The notes: a model not told the origin generated them from the letters alone. DNA of 64,000 nt from Rubellimicrobium arenae (GCF_017916275.1 NZ_JAFMST010000006.1:1-64000); one strand, 5' to 3'; shown: positions 7,897 through 16,426, counted from the stretch's first letter. Program-made: numbers and translations.

Positions 7897-9680
7897 TCGG
7901 GGCTCACGATCAGGGTGAAGGCATAAGGGTCGGCGGTGAGGTCGCCGAGCGCGAGGTCGTTCACCTCGGGCACGGCGGTCGGTCGGTCGGGGGGCGCTCC
8001 AAGGTTGATGTGGGCGGCGATGGTGCCCGCCCGGAAGGGCCAGGTGACGGACAACGAGCAGTCCCCTGTCCGCTCGACGCGGGCAGGCCCGGCGCGGCCC
8101 GTCTTGACGAGGGGGACGATGCGTTCGTGCCGCAGCGCGAGAAGGCGGCGGGTCAGCTCGCGCCAGTACCGCGCGTGCTCGCTGCCGCTGTCGGTAAAGG
8201 GGCGCGAGGCCTCCATGGTGGCGGGGTCGTTGGCGTCCGGAAAGTCGGTCCGGCCGAACATCTTGCCGAACTGCTCCCGCCGGCCTTCGGTGATCTTCCG
8301 CGCGAGCTCGGGCGACACGTCGCAGAAGTAGTGGAAAGGCCCCCGCTCGCCCTCTTCCTCGCCCATCCAGAGCATCGGCACGAAGGGCGAGGTGAGCTGG
8401 AGCGCGTGCGCCACCTCGACCGCGCGCGGATCGTCGACCAGCGTCAGGAGCCGGCCTCCGTCCGGGCGGTTGCCGATCTGGTCGTGGTTCTGCTTGTGCA
8501 CGATGAAGGCCGTCCAGGGCAGGCCGTAGACCGGCAGCCCCTCCTCGGGCTCCGGCGCTTCGTCCGCCTCCCAGGCAAAGCCATGGGCCAGCAGGCGTTC
8601 CAGCTTGCCCATCGGGTCCTCGGCGAAGTCCGCCAGGTAGTCGCTGCTCTCGTCGGTCAGCAGCGTGTGCAGCGCATGGTGGAAGTCGTCGTCCCAGAGC
8701 GCGGTGAACAGCCCGTCCCGGATGAGCCAGGGATCGTTGCGCGGGTCCTCGGCGATCAGGTGGATCGGACGGCCGAAGTCGCGGCCCCGGATCTCGCGCG
8801 CGAGCTCCACGAGGTATTCCGGATCGGAGCGGGGGTCGCGGATCTCGTGGATGGCGTCGAAGCGCAACCCGTCGATCCGGTATTCCGTGATCCAGCCCAG
8901 GCAAAGGTCGGTGAAGAAGCTGCGCACCGCAGGATCGCCGAAGGCGATTCCGGTGCCCCAGGGGCTGCTCGTCTCCGGATCGAAGAAGCCGGGCGCGATG
9001 CGCTCCAGGTCCGATCCTTCGGGCGAGAAGTGGTTCAGGACGATGTCGAGGATCACCATGATGCCCTGGGCCTGGGCGGCCTCGACGAAGCGCTTCATCT
9101 CCTCGGGCGTACCGTAGGCCGGATGGGGCGCGGCCAGCAGGGCGCCGTCGTAGCCCCAGCCGCGGCGGCCCGGTCCATGGGCCACCGGCATGACCTCGAT
9201 CGCGGTCACCCCGAGCGCGGCCAGATCCGGCAGCCGGCGCATCGCCGCGGCGAAGGTGCCCTCGGGGGTCAGGGTGCCGATGTGGAGCTCGTAGAGGACC
9301 GCTTCCTCCCAGGGGCGGCCCGGCCATTCGCTGGTCCAGGCGTGGCGGCGCGGATCGACGAGCCGCGATGGCCCCTTCAGGTCCAGGCCCAGTTGCGCCC
9401 GCGCCAGGGGATCGGGCGTGGGCCGCCCGTCGACCACGAAGGCGTAGGCGTCGTCCGCCCGCGCCGTCTGGGTCGTGCGCCAGAAGCCATCGGGCCCGCG
9501 CTCCATGCCGTGCCGCGCATCCCCGATCTCGACCGCGACCGCATCCGCCCCGGGCGCCCATAGCGCAAAGCGCCACAATCCGTCGCCCAGCGGCTCGGCC
9601 CCCCAGGTGCGGACATGGTGCAGGGCATGTGGCTGCCCCACGATCCCCTGCGTCCGTTCGCCTGGTCGTCCATCGGGCAT
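7893..9680 (-). CDS. treZ: Malto-oligosyltrehalose trehalohydrolase TreZ
   Basis: A 595-aa GH13 enzyme that cleaves maltooligosyltrehalose to release free trehalose. An N-terminal E-set domain (about 20-110) precedes the barrel. VLYELHIGT opens the catalytic domain, GLRFDAIHEI holds the nucleophile Asp, and LIAEDPRND the acid/base Glu. AAGGAG stands before the ATG. It is the first gene of the operon treZ-treY-GlgC-like-glgX. The upstream region carries GGAAC elements in both orientations, so control by the general stress sigma factor EcfG is plausible, as reported for trehalose genes in other alphaproteobacteria. Confidence 0.95.
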   Translation of the reverse strand: MPDGRPGERTQGIVGQPHALHHVRTWGAEPLGDGLWRFALWAPGADAVAVEIGDARHGMERGPDGFWRTTQTARADDAYAFVVDGRPTPDPLARAQLGLDLKGPSRLVDPRRHAWTSEWPGRPWEEAVLYELHIGTLTPEGTFAAAMRRLPDLAALGVTAIEVMPVAHGPGRRGWGYDGALLAAPHPAYGTPEEMKRFVEAAQAQGIMVILDIVLNHFSPEGSDLERIAPGFFDPETSSPWGTGIAFGDPAVRSFFTDLCLGWITEYRIDGLRFDAIHEIRDPRSDPEYLVELAREIRGRDFGRPIHLIAEDPRNDPWLIRDGLFTALWDDDFHHALHTLLTDESSDYLADFAEDPMGKLERLLAHGFAWEADEAPEPEEGLPVYGLPWTAFIVHKQNHDQIGNRPDGGRLLTLVDDPRAVEVAHALQLTSPFVPMLWMGEEEGERGPFHYFCDVSPELARKITEGRREQFGKMFGRTDFPDANDPATMEASRPFTDSGSEHARYWRELTRRLLALRHERIVPLVKTGRAGPARVERTGDCSLSVTWPFRAGTIAAHINLGAPPDRPTAVPEVNDLALGDLTADPYAFTLIVSPE

Positions 9681-9740
9681 CGCCGCTCTCCTTGTGCCGT
9701 TCCCCCGCAGGCGTCGCCGTCAAGGCTCGCCCGCCCCCAC

Positions 9741-9767
9741 GGAACATCCGCCGCGCCCCTAAGTTCC
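9741..9767. promoter_or_regulatory. Candidate overlapping EcfG-type promoters between treZ and the SDR gene
   Basis: GGAAC at 9741-9745 faces GTTCC at 9763-9767. On the minus strand this reads GGAAC-N16-TGTT toward treZ. On the plus strand it reads GGAAC-N16-AGTT toward the SDR at 9868. The -35-like element is exact, but the -10 element departs from CGTT by one base in each direction. The layout resembles the nepR/phyR divergent promoter. Confidence 0.45.
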
Positions 9768-9867
9768 GGGCGTTCCGGAACCGAAGCGCGGGGGAGTCAC
9801 GTTTCCGTGCCGTCATGGGCCCGGCGCCCCGCCCCGGACCCATCCCCGATCCCAAGGAGCCGAGCCC

Positions 9868-10671
9868 ATGCCCGATCCCAGCGAGCCCTTCGACGAATCG
9901 CCCCGAGGCAAGGGCAGCGACAAGCTGCGGGGCAAGACCGCCTTCGTGACCGGCGCCTCCTCGGGCATCGGACGGGCCACCGCGCTGCTTTTCGCACGCG
10001 AGGGCGCCAAGGTCGCGATCTCCTATTACTCCGACCCGCAGGACGCGGACGAAACGGTCCGGCGCATCCGGGAGCTGGGCGGCGAGGCCCACGCCGTCGG
10101 CATGGATGCCGGGATCCACGAAGAGAACCTGCGCGCCACGCGCGAGGCCATCGAATGGCTGGGCGGCACACTCGACATCCTCGTGTGCAACGCGTCCATG
10201 CAGATCGTGCAGGAGGACGTGCTGGACGTGTCGCCGGACCAGGCCCGGGACACGCTGTTCGTCAACGCCCTGGGATATCTTTGGACGATCCAGGCGGCGC
10301 TGCCGCACATGAAGGAAGGGAGCAACATCGTCGGCACCGTGTCGGTGGTGGCCTACAAGGGCAACCAGCAGCTTGTCGACTATGCGATGGGCAAGGGGGC
10401 CGAGCTGGCGCTGCTCCGGTCCCTGGCGGCGCAGCTGGCCGAGCGCAGGATCCGGGTGAACGCCGTGGCGCCCGGCCCCGTCTGGACCCCCTTCATCACC
10501 GAGACGATGAGCCCCGACAAGGTGGCCACCTTCGGGCAGGACACCCCGCTGGGCCGGCCCGGGCAGGCCTACGAGCTCGCCCCGGCTTACCTGTACCTCG
10601 CCTCGGACGATGCGAGCTACGTGACGGGACAGGTGATCCACGTGAACGGCGGCACTCCGGTGGGGAGCTGA
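9868..10671 (+). CDS. SDR family oxidoreductase
   Basis: A 267-aa classical short-chain dehydrogenase. The nucleotide-binding motif is [10 protein letters not shown] (residues about 29-38), followed by the NAS-type core loop, the catalytic YxxxK in DYAMGKGAE, and the PGPVWTPF loop. An acidic N-terminal extension of about 20 residues precedes the fold, as in glucose/YghA-like stress SDRs. AAGGAG precedes the ATG. It is followed after 1 nt by the substrate-binding-like gene and then the CDF transporter, so the three probably form an operon. The substrate cannot be inferred. It resembles the second SDR at 54071-54928, including the PGPVWTP stretch. Confidence 0.88.
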   Translation: MPDPSEPFDESPRGKGSDKLRGKTAFVTGASSGIGRATALLFAREGAKVAISYYSDPQDADETVRRIRELGGEAHAVGMDAGIHEENLRATREAIEWLGGTLDILVCNASMQIVQEDVLDVSPDQARDTLFVNALGYLWTIQAALPHMKEGSNIVGTVSVVAYKGNQQLVDYAMGKGAELALLRSLAAQLAERRIRVNAVAPGPVWTPFITETMSPDKVATFGQDTPLGRPGQAYELAPAYLYLASDDASYVTGQVIHVNGGTPVGS

Positions 10672-10672
10672 C

Positions 10673-11098
10673 ATGGCGGGGCAGGGCATCCTGGGGGGTG
10701 CGCTGGCGGGGCTTCTGGCCCTGCCGGCCTCCTGCGACCTGCCGCGCGACCCCGAAGGCACGCTGGACCGGCTTGCCGGGGGGACCCTGGCGGTCGCCGT
10801 CGTCGCACCCGAGCTTTCCGCGGACGAGCGACAGGCCCTTTCCTTCCTGGCCGACGACCTGGGGGCCGAGCTTTCCTTCGTCGCCGGGGACATCCATTCG
10901 GCGGTCGACGCCCTCGGGCGGGGCGAGATCCAGGCGGTGGCGGGGGCGATCCCGAAGGACACCCCGCTGACCGACGAGACCGCCGCCACCAACCCCGTCG
11001 GTCCCGAACGGTTCGTGCTCCTGCTCCGGCAGGGCGAGAACGCCCTCCTCCTTGCCGCGAACCGCGCCGTTGCCGATGCGAGGGAGGAGGACCGGTGA
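10673..11098 (+). CDS. Short periplasmic substrate-binding-like protein
   Basis: A 141-aa protein with a hydrophobic N-terminus (GALAGLLALPASC) that resembles a signal peptide, possibly a lipoprotein signal with Cys at about residue 21, although the residue at -3 is not ideal. The rest resembles one lobe of a family-3 ABC substrate-binding protein: LAGGTLAVAVVAPE, then FLADDLGAELSFVAGD, ALGRGEIQAVAGAIP and RQGENALLLA. It is about half the usual length of such proteins. The start lies 1 nt after the SDR stop, and the stop overlaps the GTG of the cation transporter. It may bind a ligand for, or modulate, that transporter; this is inference. Confidence 0.7.
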   Translation: MAGQGILGGALAGLLALPASCDLPRDPEGTLDRLAGGTLAVAVVAPELSADERQALSFLADDLGAELSFVAGDIHSAVDALGRGEIQAVAGAIPKDTPLTDETAATNPVGPERFVLLLRQGENALLLAANRAVADAREEDR

Positions 11099-12042
11099 CG
11101 GCGATGCTCGATCTCCTGCCGCGCTCGCGGCACCCCGGCGGCGAGGACCACCCCGAGTATCCGCCGCAGGTCCGCGAGGCGATGGCGCGGGGGCGACGGC
11201 TCGAATGGTGGTCGCTGGTCTGGCTGGCCTCGGTCATCGCGATCATGGGCCTTGTCACCGGCCAGAGCCAGGCGATGCGGACGGCCTGGATCGAGGACTG
11301 CCTGAGCCTCCTGCCCCCCGCCTTCTTCCTGCTGGCCACCTGGTTCGAAAGCCGGGCCCCGACGCACCGCTTTCCCTACGGCTTCCACCGCACCGCCTCG
11401 CTCGCCTTCTTCGCCGCGGCGGCGGTTCTCCTGAGCTTCGGCAGCGTGCTGATCTACGGCGCCGTGGCCACCCTGATCCGGCAGGAGCACCCTGCCATCG
11501 GCTCCCTCCGCATCGCGGGCGAGGAAGTCTGGCTGGGCTGGCTGATGATCCTGGCGCTGGCCTATTCCATCGTGCCGCCGGTCATCCTGGGCCACCTCAA
11601 GCAGCGCCCCGCCGAGCTGCTGAACGACAAGGTCCTGGTGACCGACTCGGAGATGAACAAGGCGGACTGGCAGACCGGGGTGGCCGGCATCCTGGGCATC
11701 CTGGGGATCGCCTGGGGCTTCTGGTGGGCGGACGCCTTGGCGGCGGGGCTCATCGCCGTGTCGATCCTGTGGGACGGGGTCGGGGCGCTCCGCAAGGCCG
11801 TGGCCGAGCTGGTGGACGGTGCCCCCCGCGACCTGCGCAGCGACCGCATCGACGACGAGGCGCTCCTGCTGGGCGAGCGGGCGCGGCAACTGGGGGCCCG
11901 CATCGTGCTGCGTGAGACGGGCCGCGTCATCACCGGCGTCCTGGAGTCCCGTGACCCGGCCGATCTGGGCCGCATCACGCATGGCCTCTCATGGCGGGTC
12001 CGGGACCTGTCGTGGCGCCCGCTGGGGGATCGGGACCTCTGA
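11095..12042 (+). CDS. Cation diffusion facilitator-like transporter
   Basis: A 315-aa inner-membrane protein with about five to six hydrophobic segments (roughly residues 38-60, 70-90, 110-135, 150-170, 190-220). It resembles the CDF/ZitB cation-efflux group in layout, with THRFPYGFHRTASL matching the conserved HxFxYG region after the second helix. The usual HxxxD metal site appears as ED and DWQ variants, so the substrate is uncertain. It begins at a GTG that overlaps the previous stop (GTGA). The C-terminal cytoplasmic region of about 85 residues is shorter than or unlike a standard CDF zinc-binding domain. Confidence 0.8.
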   Translation: MTAMLDLLPRSRHPGGEDHPEYPPQVREAMARGRRLEWWSLVWLASVIAIMGLVTGQSQAMRTAWIEDCLSLLPPAFFLLATWFESRAPTHRFPYGFHRTASLAFFAAAAVLLSFGSVLIYGAVATLIRQEHPAIGSLRIAGEEVWLGWLMILALAYSIVPPVILGHLKQRPAELLNDKVLVTDSEMNKADWQTGVAGILGILGIAWGFWWADALAAGLIAVSILWDGVGALRKAVAELVDGAPRDLRSDRIDDEALLLGERARQLGARIVLRETGRVITGVLESRDPADLGRITHGLSWRVRDLSWRPLGDRDL

Positions 12043-12046
12043 AGTC

Positions 12047-12071
12047 GGAACCGCCAGTCCGCTTGGACGTT
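12047..12071 (+). promoter_or_regulatory. EcfG-type promoter of the PRC-barrel gene
   Basis: GGAAC (12047-12051), a 16-nt spacer, then CGTT (12068-12071). This matches the alphaproteobacterial general stress consensus GGAAC-N16/17-CGTT exactly. It lies about 78 nt before the GTG of the PRC-barrel gene and 5 nt after the transporter stop. Confidence 0.75.
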
Positions 12072-12148
12072 GGGGGGCCGAGCGCGACGACTGACCGCGC
12101 CCCAGGCTCTCCGAGCCGTATCATCGAACAAACCTTGGGAGAACGCTC

Positions 12149-13369
12149 GTGAAAAAGCTGCTGCTGTCCACCGCCATTCTGGTGGCCGCGTCCGTCCCCG
12201 CCCTTGCGCAGGATCAGGCCCAGACCACCGACCAGACCCAGAGCATCTTCCGGCAGGCGCCCGAAGACATGGAAATCCGCGCCTCGGATTTCCTGGGGAT
12301 GCGCGTCTATGCGACCGAAGCCGCCGTCGATAACCAGGAAGTCCAGGGCATCCAGGAAAACTGGGACGACATCGGCGAGATCAACGACATCGTCCTCGAC
12401 CGCGATGGCATGGTCCAGGCCGTGCTCGTGGACATCGGCGGTTTCCTCGGCATCGGCGAGCGTCAGGTCGCCCTGAGCATGGACTCGCTCCAGTTCGTGT
12501 CGGATTCGACCACCGCCGAAGACGCCGACGACTTCTTCCTCGTCGTGAACACCACCCGTGAGGCGCTCGAGAACGCGCCCGAATACACGGGCGGGAACAA
12601 CGGCGACATGAACGCCGAGCAGGCGGCCCAGCAGACCGAGCAGGCCGTCGAGGGCGGCGCCTCGAACATGGCTGCGGCGGGCGCGGCCGCCGGTGCGGCG
12701 GCAGGCGCTGCGGCCGGGGCCGCGGCGGGCGCTGTCGAGAACGCGGGCGACACGGTCGCGGATGCCGCGGGCGATGCCGCCCAGGCCACGGGCAATGCGG
12801 TCGACAACGCGGCTGACGCCACCGCCGACGCCGCCGGGAACATGGCCACCGAAACCGAGATAGAGGCCGACCAGACCGCCCAGGCCGCGACGGACGATGC
12901 CGCGGCGGGCATGGCCGCGACCGACCAGACGGCGGCCGACACGGCGACGACGATGGACGACACCGCCGCCACCGGCATGGCCGCGACCGACGCCACGACC
13001 GACATGGCCGGCCAGGACGTCACCAACACCGAGCAGACCTCGGCCGACACCGCGAGCGCGCGTGAAGGCTTCGTGGCCGCCGGCGCCGAGGACATGACCG
13101 CCGAACGCCTCCAGGGCGCGGGCGTCTATGACCAGAACGACGAGCGCGTCGGCGAGGTGGGCGACATCGTCCTGACCGCCGAAGGCCAGGTGTCCGATCT
13201 CGTGATCGACGTGGGCGGCTTCCTCGGCATCGGCGAGAAGCCCGTGGCCTTGCCCATGGACTCGGTCGAGATCCTGCGCCAGGACGGCGGTGAAGAGCTC
13301 CGCGTCTATGTCACCCAGACCGAGGACCAGCTCAACGCCATGGAGCGTTACGAGGAACAGGCTCAGTAA
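12149..13369 (+). CDS. Secreted protein with two PRC-barrel domains and an Ala-rich linker
   Basis: A 406-aa exported protein. The signal peptide is MKKLLLSTAILVAASVPALAQ, with cleavage after ALA. Two PRC-barrel-like domains (about 45-120 and 320-395) share the core GGFLGIGE followed by VAL-MDS. They flank a 170-residue low-complexity linker rich in Ala, Asp and Thr, with alanine repeats in the 170s to 190s and many Asp-Thr-Ala units. GTG is the start, with GGGAG upstream. The general stress promoter before it predicts induction under osmotic or oxidative stress. The role is unknown; I infer a periplasmic or surface-associated protective protein. Confidence 0.85.
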   Translation: MKKLLLSTAILVAASVPALAQDQAQTTDQTQSIFRQAPEDMEIRASDFLGMRVYATEAAVDNQEVQGIQENWDDIGEINDIVLDRDGMVQAVLVDIGGFLGIGERQVALSMDSLQFVSDSTTAEDADDFFLVVNTTREALENAPEYTGGNNGDMNAEQAAQQTEQAVEGGASNMAAAGAAAGAAAGAAAGAAAGAVENAGDTVADAAGDAAQATGNAVDNAADATADAAGNMATETEIEADQTAQAATDDAAAGMAATDQTAADTATTMDDTAATGMAATDATTDMAGQDVTNTEQTSADTASAREGFVAAGAEDMTAERLQGAGVYDQNDERVGEVGDIVLTAEGQVSDLVIDVGGFLGIGEKPVALPMDSVEILRQDGGEELRVYVTQTEDQLNAMERYEEQAQ

Positions 13370-13396
13370 ACCGGGCCGCCGGAACGATGAGACGGA

Positions 13397-13425
13397 GGGG
13401 TTCGCGCCCGGCGCGGGCCCCTTTT
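13397..13425 (+). terminator. Rho-independent terminator after the PRC-barrel gene
   Basis: An 11-bp stem (13397-13407 with 13411-13421, including two G-U pairs) and a 3-nt loop are followed by TTTT. It lies 27 nt after the stop of the PRC-barrel gene. Confidence 0.7.
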
Positions 13426-13723
13426 CCATGCGCCCGGATCCATTTGGACAGCTGCAATCTCCCGCCGTGCCGGCGGAACATGGGGTCGGCCCCGTGACAT
13501 GGACGGCGAGCCATGCAATTCTAGGCCGTCACCGGCCTGTTCGTCCGCCTCTCTGTCCTGGGCTTCCGGGCAATTGCGCCGGTGGTGAACTCGGATCAGC
13601 CTGCTGGAGCGAAGATCATTTGGGTTCTCGTGATCGTTGCACTGACCGGCCCGGGCGCCTTGGCTCCGCCCCCATCCGGGCCGAGGAGCCTGCACCGCGG
13701 GTCCTGATCCGGGGAGACGGCCC
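13426..13723. other. Intergenic stretch without a recognised gene
   Basis: Between the terminator and the YihY/BrkB gene I find no reading frame with family features and no clear promoter. Composition is slightly less GC-rich than the flanking genes. A GGGGAG at 13711-13716 lies 7 nt before a CTG that may be the true start of the next gene. Confidence 0.5.
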
Positions 13724-13756
13724 CTGAAACGCGCCCTCGACGCCTTCTGGTTCATC

Positions 13757-14608
13757 ATGGACGTGATGGACCGGCTGAACATCAGCCTGATCGCGGCCGG
13801 CGTCGGCTTCTTCGCCATGCTGGCGCTGTTCCCGACACTGGCCGCGATCGTCCTTCTCTGGAGCTGGGTGGCCGATCCCGGGCAGATCAACACCCTGCTC
13901 GATCTGGCGGGGCAGGTCGTGCCCCCCGAGGTCCATCAGATCCTGATGAACCAGGTGGCCGGGGTCGTGAACGCGGGCAGCAGCGGCAAGCTGGGCACCG
14001 CGACGGTGATCTCGTTGTTCGTGGCGCTGTGGTCGGCCCGGGCCGGGGTCTCGGCGCTGATCCGGGGGCTCAACGCGGCCTATGACATCGGCCACCGCCA
14101 GAGCATCTGGCGCCGCTACATGGCCGATTTCGGGGTGACGCTGGCTCTCTGCGGGCTTACGTTCGTCGCCATTGCGGCGGTGGTGCTGGCGCCCGTATTG
14201 ATCGCGATCTTTCCCCTGGGACCCCTCGCCACCGTCGCGGCGGAACTGACGCGGTGGATCGTGGCCATCGGCGTCGTCATGATGACTCTGGGGATCGTCT
14301 ACCGCTACGGCCCCAACCGCCGGGGGCACCGGCCCAAGTGGATCACACCCGGAGCGATCGCTGCCACCCTTCTCTGGCTGGTCGTGTCCATCGCCTTCAC
14401 CATCTATGTGCGCAGCTTCGCCCACTACAACGAGGTCTACGGTTCGCTCGGGGCGGCGGTCGCACTTCTGATGTGGTTCTACCTGTCGGCCTATGTGGTG
14501 CTCTTCGGCGGATGCCTGAACGCGGCCATCGAGGCTGGCGGGGCGGAGAAGCTTCAGCACACGCTGGAGGTCCAGCAGGCCCGCGAGGCCCGCGCGCGCG
14601 CCTCGTGA
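13757..14608 (+). CDS. YihY/virulence factor BrkB family membrane protein
   Basis: A 283-aa inner-membrane protein of the YihY/BrkB family with six hydrophobic segments: AAGVGFFAMLALFPTLAAIV near the start, then segments at about 85-105, 125-150, 170-185, 200-220 and 235-255. The family motif YRYGPNRRGHRPKWITPGA lies between helices. No transport function is established for the family. The ATG at 13757 has no obvious ribosome site. An in-frame CTG at 13724 has GGGGAG 7 nt upstream and would add KRALDAFWFI, which fits the family N-terminus, so the protein may be 11 residues longer. It faces the zinc peptidase gene 11 nt away. Confidence 0.85.
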   Translation: MDVMDRLNISLIAAGVGFFAMLALFPTLAAIVLLWSWVADPGQINTLLDLAGQVVPPEVHQILMNQVAGVVNAGSSGKLGTATVISLFVALWSARAGVSALIRGLNAAYDIGHRQSIWRRYMADFGVTLALCGLTFVAIAAVVLAPVLIAIFPLGPLATVAAELTRWIVAIGVVMMTLGIVYRYGPNRRGHRPKWITPGAIAATLLWLVVSIAFTIYVRSFAHYNEVYGSLGAAVALLMWFYLSAYVVLFGGCLNAAIEAGGAEKLQHTLEVQQAREARARAS

Positions 14609-14619
14609 CGCCTGAGCCC

Positions 14620-15600
14620 TTAGACGGCTTGGAGCCGGTCGCCCATCAGGCCATGGATGAAGCCCAGCTTCCGGATGACCTGCGGCGCGAGCACGAAGGG
14701 GTACAGATCCGGCTGCCCCAGCGCGCGGCTCATGGCGTTCATCGCCACCGAGAGCGGCACCCAGGCCTCCGCCAGGGCCTCGACGGTCCCCTCGGCGTAG
14801 GGATCGGGTCCCGAGGTCAGGCCATAGGCCTCGGCCGTCTCGAGCCCGTCGGTCATGTGAAGCCAGTGCGCGAAGGTTTCGGCGAAGTCCTCCCAGGGAT
14901 GGGTCGTGGCATAGGCCGAGACGAACCCGTCCTCCCATCCGGACGGCGGACCCTCCCGGTAGTGGCGGTCGAGGGCCTCCTGGTAGTCCTGGTCGGGATC
15001 TCCGAAGATCGCCTCGAACTCGGCGCGGCGCCCGCCCTCGTCCACCAGGACGTCGTAGTAGAAATGACCGACCTCGTGACGGCAATGTCCCAGCAGGGTG
15101 CGGTAGCGCTCGCCCATCTCGACGCGCATCTTCTCGCGCCGGTCGTCGTCGGCCTCGGACACGTTGAGCGTGACCAGCCCGTTGTCATGGCCCGTCAGCA
15201 CCCTCTGGATGCGCCCGTCCGGCATCTTCTCGTCGGCCAGCAGGCGGAAGGTCAGGGCGTTCCCGGCCTGCGAGACAAGGGGCAGGTCCAGCCGGAGCAG
15301 GGAATAAACGAGGCGCCTCTTGGCCCCTTCGATCCGCCGCCACCGCAGGTCGTTGCCCAGCACCCCCAGGTCCGGAATCGTCTCGGTCATGGCGCAGGAC
15401 ACGCAGAAGGCGCCCTCGCCCGGCTTGCGGGCGACCCAGTTGCACCCGATCGCCGCCCGGTTCCCGCAAGGCTGCCGTCCGCTCAGGTCGACGAGGCGGG
15501 CCACGTCCGGCGCATAGGCAAGCTCGGTCCCGCAGTTGAGGCAGGACAGGCTGTCGAAGAACACCTCGTGGTCGCAGACGGGGCAGGTGAAGCGCTTCAT
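14620..15600 (-). CDS. Zinc-ribbon putative metallopeptidase
   Basis: A 326-aa protein of the zinc-binding metallopeptidase family found beside transglutaminase genes. An N-terminal zinc ribbon (CPVCDHEVFFDSLSCLNCG) is followed by a second Cys set (CGNRAAIGCNW, FCVSCAM). The HExxH motif is HEVGHFYYD near residue 170, and a downstream acidic pair in WEDFAETFAHW may provide the third zinc ligand. It starts 7 nt after the transglutaminase stop, so the two form an operon, probably under the EcfG-type promoter at 16500-16524. The substrate is unknown; cytosolic, since no signal peptide is visible. Confidence 0.85.
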   Translation of the reverse strand: MKRFTCPVCDHEVFFDSLSCLNCGTELAYAPDVARLVDLSGRQPCGNRAAIGCNWVARKPGEGAFCVSCAMTETIPDLGVLGNDLRWRRIEGAKRRLVYSLLRLDLPLVSQAGNALTFRLLADEKMPDGRIQRVLTGHDNGLVTLNVSEADDDRREKMRVEMGERYRTLLGHCRHEVGHFYYDVLVDEGGRRAEFEAIFGDPDQDYQEALDRHYREGPPSGWEDGFVSAYATTHPWEDFAETFAHWLHMTDGLETAEAYGLTSGPDPYAEGTVEALAEAWVPLSVAMNAMSRALGQPDLYPFVLAPQVIRKLGFIHGLMGDRLQAV

Positions 15601-15607
15601 GGCGAAC

Positions 15608-16426
15608 TCACGCCGCCGCGGCGCGCAGCTTCACCTCGTCGCACCAGACCTGGAAGCTGTCGAGCGTGGTCGCCCCGAAGGACGTGATCATCGGGACGTC
15701 ACCCGCGTCACGCCCCCGCACCATCACGATGCGTCCGATCCGGGGGACGTTGTAGCGCGCGTCGAAGGTGTACCAGCGCCCCCCCAGGAAGACTTCGGTC
15801 CAGGCGCAGAAATCGCCCGGGCCCTGGTCGGGCCATTCGATGTCGCCCAGGTATCCCGAAACGTAGCGCGCCGGGATGTTCAGGGCGCGCGCAAAGGCGA
15901 TGACGAGATGCGCGTAGTCGCGGCAGACCGCCTTGCCTTCCTGGATCGAGGAATGCGCCGTGCGGAAATGCGAGGCGTCCTTGTAGTCGAAGGTGAGGTT
16001 CGCATGCGCGTAGTCGCAGATCGCCTGCACCCGCCCCCAGCCCGTCGGGAGATGCCCAAAGCGATCCCAGGCCTCCTGGATCAGGAGATCGCTTTCACAG
16101 TAGCGCGAGGGCTGGAGGAACTGCAGCACGTCATCCGGCAGATCCTCGACGGGATGCTGCTCCGCCTCGGGGTTCACATCGTCGGGACGGCCGCTGTCGG
16201 TGGCCAGACCTTCCCAGGTCAGGCGCAGCTCACCGGCCGGCATCACCAGCCGGCCGCGCCGGTTGCCAAAGGAATCGACATACCACTGGAGCGGAATCTC
16301 GGGAAACGCCGTCAGGGCGTTGGCAGAAATCCTGTGCATTTCCTCTGGATGAGGGCACAGGGCCAGGATCAGCGGGGTCGGCGCGGGCGCGGACAAGGTG
16401 ATGTCGAGGGCGACGCGGATAAGCAT
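15608..16426 (-). CDS. Transglutaminase-like cysteine peptidase family protein
   Basis: A 272-aa protein with an N-terminal beta-sandwich region and a transglutaminase core. The catalytic triad is visible as the Cys of GKAVCRDYAHL, the His/Asp region FCAWTEVFLGGRWYTFDAR, and GYLGDIEW between them. The ATG at 16426 (MLIRVALDI) was preferred to longer versions because the family begins there and because an EcfG-type promoter sits at 16500-16524, which would make the longest start impossible. It is first in an operon with the zinc-ribbon peptidase. The family role, cleavage or crosslinking of an unknown protein, is not established. Confidence 0.85.
   Translation of the reverse strand: MLIRVALDITLSAPAPTPLILALCPHPEEMHRISANALTAFPEIPLQWYVDSFGNRRGRLVMPAGELRLTWEGLATDSGRPDDVNPEAEQHPVEDLPDDVLQFLQPSRYCESDLLIQEAWDRFGHLPTGWGRVQAICDYAHANLTFDYKDASHFRTAHSSIQEGKAVCRDYAHLVIAFARALNIPARYVSGYLGDIEWPDQGPGDFCAWTEVFLGGRWYTFDARYNVPRIGRIVMVRGRDAGDVPMITSFGATTLDSFQVWCDEVKLRAAAA

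Noticed and set aside
9777-9803. GGAAC-N18-CGTT as an EcfG promoter for the SDR gene
   Set aside because: The spacer is one to two bases longer than the exact sites found elsewhere in the window; the facing pair at 9741-9767 is a better candidate.
7897-11982. Upstream extension of the treY frame to a 2112-residue open frame
   Set aside because: The extra part is antisense to the SDR and transporter genes and out of frame with treZ, has low-complexity Arg/Gly/Ala composition, and treY has a clear coupled ATG at 7896.
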